From: JARRRD01 sp046706685
Lineage (GTDB): Bacteria; Nitrospirota; Thermodesulfovibrionia; Thermodesulfovibrionales; UBA6898
Direction of reading: 5' to 3'
Assembly: GCA_046706685.1 (NCBI GenBank)
Contig: JBJKPE010000143.1
Location: 1 to 9,929, forward strand
Length of the DNA stretch: 9,929 nt
The position numbers and the translations under genes were made by a program. This document shows, one piece after another, positions 1 to 5,454 of the stretch (position 1 is the stretch's first letter; the number at the start of each line of letters is the position of its first letter). The notes under the pieces are model-generated. The model was not told where the DNA came from and ran no database searches. It saw nothing but the letters and a program-made list of their open reading frames with translations.

Positions 1-34
1 CTTTTTTCGACTTCTTTGATAAACTCTTCTTCAC
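1..34 (-). CDS. possible 5' end of a minus-strand gene leaving the window (GTG start)
   Basis: On the minus strand a GTG at 34-32 opens a frame reading MKKSLSKKSKK before the window ends. AAGGAG at 50-45 lies 10 bases upstream, slightly far for a ribosome-binding site, and a TATAAT at 90-85 could be a -10 box for it. Only eleven residues are visible, all compatible with a basic N-terminus, so nothing can be said about function. It contradicts the plus-strand open frame over the same bases. Confidence 0.2.
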   Translation of the reverse strand, partial: MKKSLSKKSKK

Positions 35-221
35 GGGTATAATTCTCCTTTCTCTCCTTGAGAGATTGTGTTTTGCCAATGAGAATTATACCCTGATTTA
101 TATTTACAGAATTGAGCTTACACTATCCACGCTTTCTACACAGGAGGAAATTCTAACAGACGACTTCCAGCCATATAATGAAAAAACGGCTGTTGCGGTG
201 TTCAAACGACCGTTGAGATAA
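3..221 (+). CDS. possible 3' end of an unidentified coding region (open frame, no start in window)
   Basis: One plus-strand frame is open from the left edge to a TAA at 219-221, about 72 codons without a start codon of its own near the edge. The distal half (for example the segments TQEEILTDDFQPYNEK and AVAVFKRPLR) has protein-like composition, while the proximal half is rich in Phe and Leu and less convincing. It would converge with the 46-residue gene on the other strand, leaving about 20 bases between the two stop codons. I do not recognise a family. The frame runs through a perfect inverted repeat and competes with a possible minus-strand start at position 34, so it may be chance or a gene remnant. 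Confidence 0.25.
   Translation, partial: FFDFFDKLFFTGIILLSLLERLCFANENYTLIYIYRIELTLSTLSTQEEILTDDFQPYNEKTAVAVFKRPLR
35..93. repeat. perfect 13-bp inverted repeat with nested hairpin
   Basis: GGGTATAATTCTC at 35-47 is repeated as its exact reverse complement at 81-93. Inside the 33-base interval a second hairpin, TCTCT at 51-55 with AGAGA at 61-65, can form. Each arm contains TATAAT reading toward the centre. The left arm directly abuts the possible GTG start at 34. This could be an operator pair, a cruciform or the end of a small mobile element; no flanking target duplication was seen. Confidence 0.7.
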
Positions 222-242
222 CTCTAATATTCAAAATGAGCA

Positions 243-383
243 CTATTGCTTTTTGCTATTGCCGGAGGACTTAACCTCCCGCTTTTCTTTTTTCCATTTC
301 TCTTCCCGGCGCTGTAATTCAGCACGTGGGACAGAAAGAATCTTTCGCATGGTAGTATCGAAATCCTTAAATTCTTTTTTCAT
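243..383 (-). CDS. 46-residue highly charged small protein coupled to the DUF3800 gene
   Basis: This minus-strand gene starts with the ATG at 383-381 and ends with TAG at 245-243. Its start overlaps the TGA of the DUF3800 gene as ATGA, which points to translational coupling. GAGAGGAT just upstream gives a usable ribosome-binding site. The 46 residues begin MKKEFKDFDTTMRKILSV and continue with an amphipathic, mostly helical stretch rich in Lys, Arg and Glu (core AELQRREEKWKKEKR). There is no signal peptide or membrane segment. From memory the pattern F-D-x-x-M/L-x-K-I-L-x-V-x-x-x-E-L-x-x-R-E-x-x-W-K recurs in small unnamed proteins beside other genes. The role is unknown; an accessory or antitoxin-like partner for the DUF3800 protein is inference only. 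Confidence 0.65.
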   Translation of the reverse strand: MKKEFKDFDTTMRKILSVPRAELQRREEKWKKEKREVKSSGNSKKQ

Positions 384-1189
384 AGATCCTCTCTTCCTAC
401 TATTTTATTGATTTCTTGCGCGAAGTTCTTTAGAAAATCGCTATCCCATCCATATTGAAGATGGTGTTCAGCGTTAAACAAATTTCCTATGGGTTCGAAT
501 CCTTTATGAAGTGCGATATTGCTAATTTTTCTGCGAGCGCCCCAAGCGACAATATCAGCAGCTTGAAGTGTAGAAATTTTTACATCACCATCAAAAGTTA
601 ATGACCCCATATTGTTAGCAAATGCCTGGTCCTTCTCCCATTCCAATATTCTATCTCGCGCAACAATGATATGATTTTTATGTTGTGCCCCGTTGTCAAA
701 GAGATATGCAATTTTCTCTTTGAAATGCATATATCGGGCCTGACAGCCATTTATATAAGCCAACAACATAAAACAGAAACCATAAACGGAGAAACTTTTT
801 CTTATCTCTTTATGTATGTGTCCTTCATATTCCTGTTTATTTAAAGTAGCAGCAATGCTATATATCTTGCAGTTATTTATTAAGTCCACCGCTTCCGAAA
901 AGAAATTGAATCTATCCTTATAGCGAATATGACCGAATCTCCCTTTTTCAACAAATTCATTCATATGAAGCGGAGGTGATATTTGATAGCGAGAAAGAAG
1001 CTCTACCCATTGATCTTCAAAGTACATAAAATTCTGCTTATTAAAAAGAATTCCGGCGACTACAGCTTGCGGATTATGAGAATCAGTTCCGCTTTCATCG
1101 AGGTAGCACGTTACAGCTAATGTTTGTCGGTCTGGATCATCTGAATGATGCATTACCCACCATAGGTACTCGGAATATTCCCTATGCAT
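380..1189 (-). CDS. DUF3800 domain-containing protein
   Basis: This 269-residue protein matches DUF3800 in length and in its two hallmark motifs: an N-terminal Y-L-D-E-S-G at residues 29-34 and a C-terminal L-Q-x-A-D (LQAAD, 208-212) followed by a basic stretch. Other family-like points are the H-M-N-E-F segment near residue 75 and FDNG at 164-167. In this family the conserved acidic DE and QxxD residues suggest a metal-dependent enzyme, but no activity is established. It has no signal peptide or membrane segment, so it is probably cytoplasmic. The ATG at 1189-1187 has GGAG six bases upstream. It lies 43 bases after mlaC on the same strand, with a TTGACT in the gap that could be a -35 box. 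Its base composition is clearly more AT-rich than the mla genes, suggesting acquisition by transfer. It shares an ATGA overlap with the small gene downstream. Confidence 0.85.
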   Translation of the reverse strand: MHREYSEYLWWVMHHSDDPDRQTLAVTCYLDESGTDSHNPQAVVAGILFNKQNFMYFEDQWVELLSRYQISPPLHMNEFVEKGRFGHIRYKDRFNFFSEAVDLINNCKIYSIAATLNKQEYEGHIHKEIRKSFSVYGFCFMLLAYINGCQARYMHFKEKIAYLFDNGAQHKNHIIVARDRILEWEKDQAFANNMGSLTFDGDVKISTLQAADIVAWGARRKISNIALHKGFEPIGNLFNAEHHLQYGWDSDFLKNFAQEINKIVGREDL

Positions 1190-1232
1190 AGGTTACTCCG
1201 GAATACACGGGCGAGTCAAGTAAATTATTGCC

Positions 1233-1847
1233 CTATTTAGTATCCCTCGCCGTCTTCTTTTTCAGCCTTTTCACAAGTTCCTCGTATGAGTCGGAACGTA
1301 TGATCTGGCTGAACTGCGAACGGTAATTATTCACGAGGCTCACCCCTTCTATCACCACATCATAGACAACCCACTTGCCGTCTTCCTTCATGAGCCTGTA
1401 TTCGAGCGGTATTTCGGTGCCCGTATTTCTTATGATCCTCGTCTTCACCACTGCGTAGTCACCCTGAATCGACTCGTCGGTGTAGAGAATTTTCTCGCTG
1501 GTATACCGTTCAACTTTCCTCATGTAGGTGTTGTTGAGGAGGTCCTTATAAAGCGGAACGAATTCATCCTTTTCCTGAGGCGTCCGCTTCCGCCAGTATA
1601 TGCCGAGTGAGCGCTTTGCCATCTCCCTGAAGTCGAATACCTGAGAAACTATTTCAAGTATCTTTTGCCTCCTCAATTCCTCTTTCCCCGGTGCCTTTAG
1701 TTCCTTGTTCCTCAGCACGTCGAGCACCTCATTGGTCGTTTTCTTCACCTCGTCCAGCGGCACGCCTGCAAAAACATTCGCTGCGCTGATGAGAATGACA
1801 AGAACACTGAGAGTACAGAGCACCTGAGAGCTTTTCCTTATCTTCAT
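1233..1847 (-). CDS. mlaC: periplasmic phospholipid-binding protein MlaC (Ttg2D family)
   Basis: MlaC-family proteins carry phospholipid through the periplasm between the outer-membrane side and the MlaFED complex of the inner membrane. The protein is about 204 residues, the usual length. It starts with a signal peptide: basic MKIRK, a hydrophobic stretch and a likely signal peptidase I site after NVFA near residue 27. The mature part fits the Tol_Tol_Ttg2 domain, with helices at the start, the segment FDFREMAKRSLG, and the strand region V-V-K-T-R-I near the middle followed by WVVYDVVIEGVSLVNNYRSQF. A GTG at 1853 overlaps the mlaD stop, but the ATG at 1847 has AAAGG seven bases upstream and gives a normal signal peptide, so I chose ATG. 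It is the last of four tightly packed mla genes. Confidence 0.93.
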   Translation of the reverse strand: MKIRKSSQVLCTLSVLVILISAANVFAGVPLDEVKKTTNEVLDVLRNKELKAPGKEELRRQKILEIVSQVFDFREMAKRSLGIYWRKRTPQEKDEFVPLYKDLLNNTYMRKVERYTSEKILYTDESIQGDYAVVKTRIIRNTGTEIPLEYRLMKEDGKWVVYDVVIEGVSLVNNYRSQFSQIIRSDSYEELVKRLKKKTARDTK

Positions 1848-1849
1848 AT

Positions 1850-2299
1850 TCACACCTTTCCAAAGACGAATTTGGAGATCACTGATTCTATATCTATAGC
1901 AGACTCGGTGTCCCTGATTTTTCCACCGTCCGGTATGTTTTTTTCCGAGGCACCGGGAGTAATCTGTACAAATTTTTCGCCGATAAGGCCCTTGGTCTTT
2001 ATCGATGCAATCGCGTCATCCTGAAGTTTTACGCCTTCATTGACCTGCATCGCCACAACGGCCTGATAGCTATTGGGATCGAGCTTTACCCCTGTCACCC
2101 GGCCTATGGGCACACCCGCGATCTCAACGGAGGCGCCGGCCTTGATCCCGCCGTCGTTATCAAAGTCCGCAACCACAGTATATCCTGCACCGCCCAGGAC
2201 TTCAAGTTTGCCCAGCTTCACGGATATATACGCAAGCGAAAACATGCCGATCAGCAGGAAGACACCTACCACCAGTTCCAGATCGACCTTCCTTTTCAT
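1850..2299 (-). CDS. mlaD: MlaD-like MCE-domain lipid transport protein
   Basis: MCE proteins of the MlaD type form a hexameric ring on the periplasmic face of the MlaFE transporter and pass phospholipids through a central pore. The 149-residue sequence has a short basic N-terminus (MKRKVD), one transmembrane helix at about 8-27, and a single MCE domain at about 38-116 with the typical G-V-x-I-G-x-V (GVPIGRVTGV) and GLIGEKFVQITPG segments. It is shorter at the C-terminus than E. coli MlaD, ending soon after the domain, so the pore-forming helix is brief (IDIESVISKFVFGKV). AAGGAGG precedes the ATG. The gene follows mlaF by 24 bases and its end meets the start region of mlaC, as expected in one operon. 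Confidence 0.93.
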   Translation of the reverse strand: MKRKVDLELVVGVFLLIGMFSLAYISVKLGKLEVLGGAGYTVVADFDNDGGIKAGASVEIAGVPIGRVTGVKLDPNSYQAVVAMQVNEGVKLQDDAIASIKTKGLIGEKFVQITPGASEKNIPDGGKIRDTESAIDIESVISKFVFGKV

Positions 2300-2323
2300 C
2301 CCAAACCTCCTTCGGACTGCTCG

Positions 2324-3073
2324 CTATGTAAGTATTTCAATCGGTCCTTCAAGCGAACCTGTAATAAACTGTTTCACCACCGGATCGGAAGAATTCCTTA
2401 TCTCGTCAGGCCTGCCAGACTCGACAATAACTCCATCGTACAACATCGCTATCTTGTCCGCCACCCCGAATATCTCCGGTATCTCATGGCTGATGATCAC
2501 TCCCGTGAACCCGTATTTCTTGTGGGTATTCATTATCAGATTATGGATCGAATGGAGGCTGATCGGGTCAAGACCCGTTGTCGGCTCATCGAAGAGGACG
2601 ATCGAAGGTTCGGTTATCAGCGCCCTCGCAAGAGCCACTCTTTTTTTCATTCCGCCGCTTATTTCGGCAGGGTACTTGTTGCCCATGCCCCTCAGTCCCA
2701 CGTCGTCAAGTGCCCTCAACACCCGCTCCCTGACCTCCTTGCTTCCCAGTTTCGTCTTCTCCCTCAGGGGAAACGCGACGTTCCCGTAAACAGTGAGGGA
2801 ATCGAATAATGCACCTCCCTGAAAGACCACTCCGAATTTTTCGCGGATCCTGTCGAGCTGCTTTCCATGGACGACCGTCACATCAACTCCCTCGATTACG
2901 ATGTCTCCTTCGTCCGGCTTGACGAGTCCGATCAGGTGTTTCAGGAGAACGCTCTTCCCTCCCCCGCTTTTCCCGATAATCGCCGTCAATTCTTTATTGG
3001 CAATCTTCAGGTTCACACCCCTGAGGACCTCCTGGCCGTCGAAGGATTTTTTCAAGTTGACTATTCTGATCAT
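2324..3073 (-). CDS. mlaF: ABC transporter ATPase MlaF
   Basis: This cytoplasmic ATPase drives the lipid transporter together with the MlaE permease. All nucleotide-binding motifs are intact in 249 residues: Walker A GKSGGGKS at 34-41, Q-loop glutamine at 85 (VVFQGGALF), signature SGGMKKR at 139-145, Walker B IVLFDEP at 158-164, D-loop GLDP at 167-170 and H-loop histidine at 196 (IISHE). The signature form SGGMKKR rather than SGGQ is characteristic of the MlaF/Mkl branch of ABC ATPases. It starts 12 bases after the mlaE stop codon. E. coli MlaF partners with the STAS protein MlaB; no mlaB gene is present beside it here. Confidence 0.96.
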   Translation of the reverse strand: MIRIVNLKKSFDGQEVLRGVNLKIANKELTAIIGKSGGGKSVLLKHLIGLVKPDEGDIVIEGVDVTVVHGKQLDRIREKFGVVFQGGALFDSLTVYGNVAFPLREKTKLGSKEVRERVLRALDDVGLRGMGNKYPAEISGGMKKRVALARALITEPSIVLFDEPTTGLDPISLHSIHNLIMNTHKKYGFTGVIISHEIPEIFGVADKIAMLYDGVIVESGRPDEIRNSSDPVVKQFITGSLEGPIEILT

Positions 3074-3085
3074 CCTGATGCCTTT

Positions 3086-3856
3086 CTACACAAACAGCGT
3101 ACCGAGAAAATAATCCCAGACAAGTATCACTATCGATGAAGTCACGACCGCCGAGGTGGTGGACTTGCTCACCCCTTCCGCGCCGTAGCCGGTATAAAAG
3201 CCCTTGTAACAGCAGACCCAGGACACTATGATGCCGAAGCTGACCGCCTTGTACAGGCCTATCCGGATGTCCTGCATGGTCACCAGGCTTTCCATCTGGG
3301 AAAAGTAGGTCCCCGAACTCAGTCCAAGGAGCTTGACTCCCACAAAGTACCCGCCGTATATGCCGATAAGGTCAAAGATCGACGTAAGCAGCGGGAAGAC
3401 AATTATTGCCGCGACGATGTTGGGGACAATCAGATAACGGAAAGGGTTGAGGGCCATAGCGGTAAGAGCGTCTATCTGCTCTGTAATCTTCATGATCCCT
3501 ATCTCCGCGGAAAGCGCGGAACCAGCCCTCCCCGTGACCATCAGTGCCGACAGTACGGGTCCCAGCTCCCTTATGATGCTCAGTGCGACAGCGGGACCGA
3601 GCATGGCCTCCGAACCGAACTTCCTTAGCGTGTAATATATCTGAAGTCCGAGGACCATGCCGGTGAAAGAGCCTGTCAGCAGTATTACCACAAGCGATTT
3701 GTTGCCGAAAAACCTGATCTGCCTCAGCATTATCCTGAATTTAAAAGGCGGCACGAAGATGAGATAGAGCGAATTCAGCAGAAAAAGCAACATTCGCCCC
3801 ATGCCTCTCACCTTTGAGAGGGTAAGCACTCCCAGTTTTCGTATAAATGTCATCAT
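3086..3856 (-). CDS. mlaE: MlaE-family ABC transporter permease
   Basis: MlaE is the inner-membrane permease of the retrograde/anterograde phospholipid transporter. The 256-residue protein has the MlaE family core: RELGPVLSALMVTGRAGSA at 96-114, EQIDAL at 126-131, NPFRYLIVP at 137-145, and the C-terminal GAEGVSKSTTSAVV region. Hydrophobic segments lie at about 22-38, 54-75, 86-110, 145-172, 203-217 and 236-255. Two adjacent ATG codons begin the frame (MMTF); the ribosome-binding site is weak (AAAGACGGAT). It is the promoter-proximal gene of mlaEFDC, and the candidate promoter at 3873-3901 would give a very short leader. Confidence 0.95.
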   Translation of the reverse strand: MMTFIRKLGVLTLSKVRGMGRMLLFLLNSLYLIFVPPFKFRIMLRQIRFFGNKSLVVILLTGSFTGMVLGLQIYYTLRKFGSEAMLGPAVALSIIRELGPVLSALMVTGRAGSALSAEIGIMKITEQIDALTAMALNPFRYLIVPNIVAAIIVFPLLTSIFDLIGIYGGYFVGVKLLGLSSGTYFSQMESLVTMQDIRIGLYKAVSFGIIVSWVCCYKGFYTGYGAEGVSKSTTSAVVTSSIVILVWDYFLGTLFV

Positions 3857-3872
3857 ATCCGTCTTTCGATAA

Positions 3873-3901
3873 ATTATGGCCCAAAAAGCATATCAAGACA
3901 A
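3873..3901 (-). promoter_or_regulatory. candidate sigma-70-type promoter of mlaEFDC
   Basis: On the minus strand TTGTCT (3901-3896) is followed after 17 bases by CATAAT (3878-3873). These match the -35 and -10 consensus in four and five of six positions. The transcript would begin near 3866, only about ten bases before the mlaE start codon. Confidence 0.5.
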
Positions 3902-4027
3902 GGGAAAAGCCCCTCTTTAAGTCTATTCCAATAGTTTCCCTTATGCAATAAATATGATACCGGCAGGAGACAGGAAGCAGATTATATCCGCCCTTTCACC
4001 GCCATCTGCAGCAGAGCGGTGACAAAG

Positions 4028-4044
4028 CGGAAGTGGGACTTCCG
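4028..4044. promoter_or_regulatory. interrupted palindrome CGGAAGT-N3-ACTTCCG, possible regulator site
   Basis: CGGAAGT and ACTTCCG form perfect 7-bp arms around GGG. The centre is 25 bases upstream of the -35 hexamer at 4061, near -60 relative to the expected start of transcription, a usual place for an activator. CGGTG at 4017-4021 and CACCG at 4046-4050 add outer, asymmetrically spaced arms. No known regulator motif was recognised. Confidence 0.4.
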
Positions 4045-4060
4045 ACACCGAACGGCCAAA

Positions 4061-4089
4061 TTGACTGCAGCCATTTTGCATGATATTCT
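4061..4089 (+). promoter_or_regulatory. candidate promoter of the E2/acyl-CoA synthetase operon
   Basis: TTGACT at 4061-4066 is followed after 17 bases by TATTCT at 4084-4089, and the TG at 4081-4082 makes an extended -10 (TGN). Transcription would start near 4096, giving a leader of about 95 bases before the ATG at 4192. Confidence 0.5.
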
Positions 4090-4131
4090 TTACCTGTTAC
4101 GGATCAAATATCGGAGGGTGCCGGGGCAAAG

Positions 4132-4156
4132 CGTTGTAGGGTCTCTTCCGACAACG
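4132..4156 (+). other. hairpin in the 5' leader of the E2 operon
   Basis: CGTTGT at 4132-4137 pairs with ACAACG at 4151-4156; after an A-G mismatch, GG pairs with CC around the loop GTCTCTT. It lies in the predicted leader, about 25 bases before the AAGGAGG ribosome-binding site. There is no U-run after it, so it is not a simple terminator. Confidence 0.4.
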
Positions 4157-4191
4157 ACGACAGCCTGCGGCCCGAGCAGTAAGGAGGTCTT

Positions 4192-5454
4192 ATGCCGCAC
4201 GATTTTGTACTGCCCGACCTGGGTGAAGGCATTACGGAAGGAGAGATACGCAAGTGGCTTGTCAAGAAGGGGGATGCAGTAGAAGAGCATCAAAACGTAC
4301 TTGAGATAGAGACGGACAAGGCCGTTGTAGAGGTGCCTTCGCCAAAAAAAGGCGTCGTGCTGAAGATCAACAAGGAAGAAGGGGATATCGCCAAAGTCGG
4401 AGAAGTTCTTATGACGATAGCAGAAGAAGGGGAAAAGGCGATGGCGTCACCGGAGGCTCCTCCGAAGAAAAAAAGGGAATCGGTATCTGTGGTCGGTGTG
4501 GTCCCCGAAGAGGAGGAGGGAGAGGAGGTTGAGGGGGCGAGGATAAGGAAAGAATCGGTATCTGTCGTCGGATCAGTACCCGAGGAGGAGGGAGAAGAAG
4601 CGGTCCTTGCAACCCCCTCCGCAAGGCAATATGCCAAGGAGCTCGGCGTCAGGATCGTTGAGGTGAAAGGTACCGGACCCGCCGGCAGCGTCACCATGGA
4701 AGATGTCAGGAAGTCCGCTGAAAAAGCCAGGAAACCGGCTTCGCCGCATGGGGAAGAAGAGCGGAAACCCCTGCGGGGCCTGCGAAGGACCATATCGAGG
4801 AACCTGACCATCTCACAAAGAACCACGGCTTTTGTGACCGGGATGGATGAAGTAGACATAACTGAACTCTGGGAGCTCAGGGAACGGGAAAGAAAGTCAC
4901 TGGCCGACAAGAAAGTCCATCTCACGTTTCTGCCCTTTTTCATAAAGGCGGTCATTCATTCCCTGGCTGAACATCCCTACCTCAACGCTTCTATAGACCA
5001 GGAGAGGGAGGAGATCGTACTTAAGAAGTATTACCATATCGGCATCGCCGTCGATACCCCCGACGGCCTGATGGTGCCGGTCATAAAAGAGTGTGACAAG
5101 AAAACGATAATCGAACTCGCGGACGAACTGCAGGAGTTGAGTGTGAAGGCGAGAGAGCGCAAGATAAAACTGGAGGAGATGAAGGGCGGGACCTTCACGA
5201 TCACAAACTACGGACATTTCGGCGGGACCTTCGCAACACCGATCATCAACTACCCGGAATCAGCCATCCTCGGGACAGGGAAGATCTCTGAAAAGCCCTG
5301 GGTGAAAGACGGTAAAATTGTGATCAGGAAAATACTCCCTATATCTCTTACCTTCGACCACAGGGTGACAGACGGGGTAGACGCATCGAAATTCCTGACA
5401 AAGGTTTCCAACTACCTGGAAGATCCCGCACTGCTGTTCATAGAGAGCGCATGA
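4192..5454 (+). CDS. dihydrolipoamide acyltransferase (E2) of a 2-oxoacid dehydrogenase complex
   Basis: E2 forms the core of pyruvate or branched-chain 2-oxoacid dehydrogenase complexes and moves the acyl group from lipoate to CoA. The 420-residue protein has one lipoyl domain (1-77) with the lipoylated Lys43 in EIETDKAVVEV, a charged linker (80-137), a peripheral-subunit-binding domain (about 138-175, TPSARQYAKELGV) and the catalytic domain (about 190-420) ending with active-site HRVTDG (His390, Asp394). The linker contains a 25-residue tandem repeat starting at 95 and 120. The ATG has a strong AAGGAGG four bases before it. It is the first gene after the divergent promoter region; E1 and E3 genes are absent here. 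The stop overlaps the next gene as ATGA. Substrate (pyruvate versus branched-chain 2-oxoacids) cannot be decided from the sequence. Confidence 0.94.
   Translation: MPHDFVLPDLGEGITEGEIRKWLVKKGDAVEEHQNVLEIETDKAVVEVPSPKKGVVLKINKEEGDIAKVGEVLMTIAEEGEKAMASPEAPPKKKRESVSVVGVVPEEEEGEEVEGARIRKESVSVVGSVPEEEGEEAVLATPSARQYAKELGVRIVEVKGTGPAGSVTMEDVRKSAEKARKPASPHGEEERKPLRGLRRTISRNLTISQRTTAFVTGMDEVDITELWELRERERKSLADKKVHLTFLPFFIKAVIHSLAEHPYLNASIDQEREEIVLKKYYHIGIAVDTPDGLMVPVIKECDKKTIIELADELQELSVKARERKIKLEEMKGGTFTITNYGHFGGTFATPIINYPESAILGTGKISEKPWVKDGKIVIRKILPISLTFDHRVTDGVDASKFLTKVSNYLEDPALLFIESA
4477..4565 (+). repeat. direct repeat inside the E2 linker, 75-base period
   Basis: GAATCGGTATCTGT occurs at 4477-4490 and again at 4552-4565, exactly 75 bases or 25 codons apart and in frame. 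The encoded units begin RESVSVVGVVPEEE and KESVSVVGSVPEEE. Divergence is greater downstream, where the acidic tail shortens. This looks like an in-frame duplication of a linker segment. Confidence 0.8.

Larger units (their letters stand above)
3857..4191. other. divergent intergenic region between mlaE and the E2 gene
   Basis: This 335-base region contains no convincing gene. It holds outward-facing candidate promoters for both operons, a 17-bp interrupted palindrome at 4028-4044, and a hairpin in the E2 leader at 4132-4156. A further weak inverted pair, GCAGAT at 3977-3982 and ATCTGC at 4004-4009, lies between the promoters. Confidence 0.6.

Noticed and set aside
491..502. GGGTTCGAATCC resembling a tRNA T-arm
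   Set aside because: It lies inside the DUF3800 gene and no acceptor, D or anticodon arm can be found around it.
1210..1251. GGCGAG/CTCGCC inverted pair around the end of mlaC as a terminator
   Set aside because: The arms are six bases with a 30-base loop and no T-run follows, so termination here is not supported.
1848..1853. GTG start of mlaC overlapping the mlaD stop
   Set aside because: The ATG six bases later has a correctly spaced AAAGG, while the GTG has almost no gap to it.
2073..2789. 238-codon plus-strand open frame
   Set aside because: It is antisense to mlaD and mlaF, both with complete family motifs.
4290..4955. 221-codon minus-strand open frame
   Set aside because: It is antisense to the E2 gene and its Ser/Thr/Pro-rich composition simply mirrors the acidic linker.
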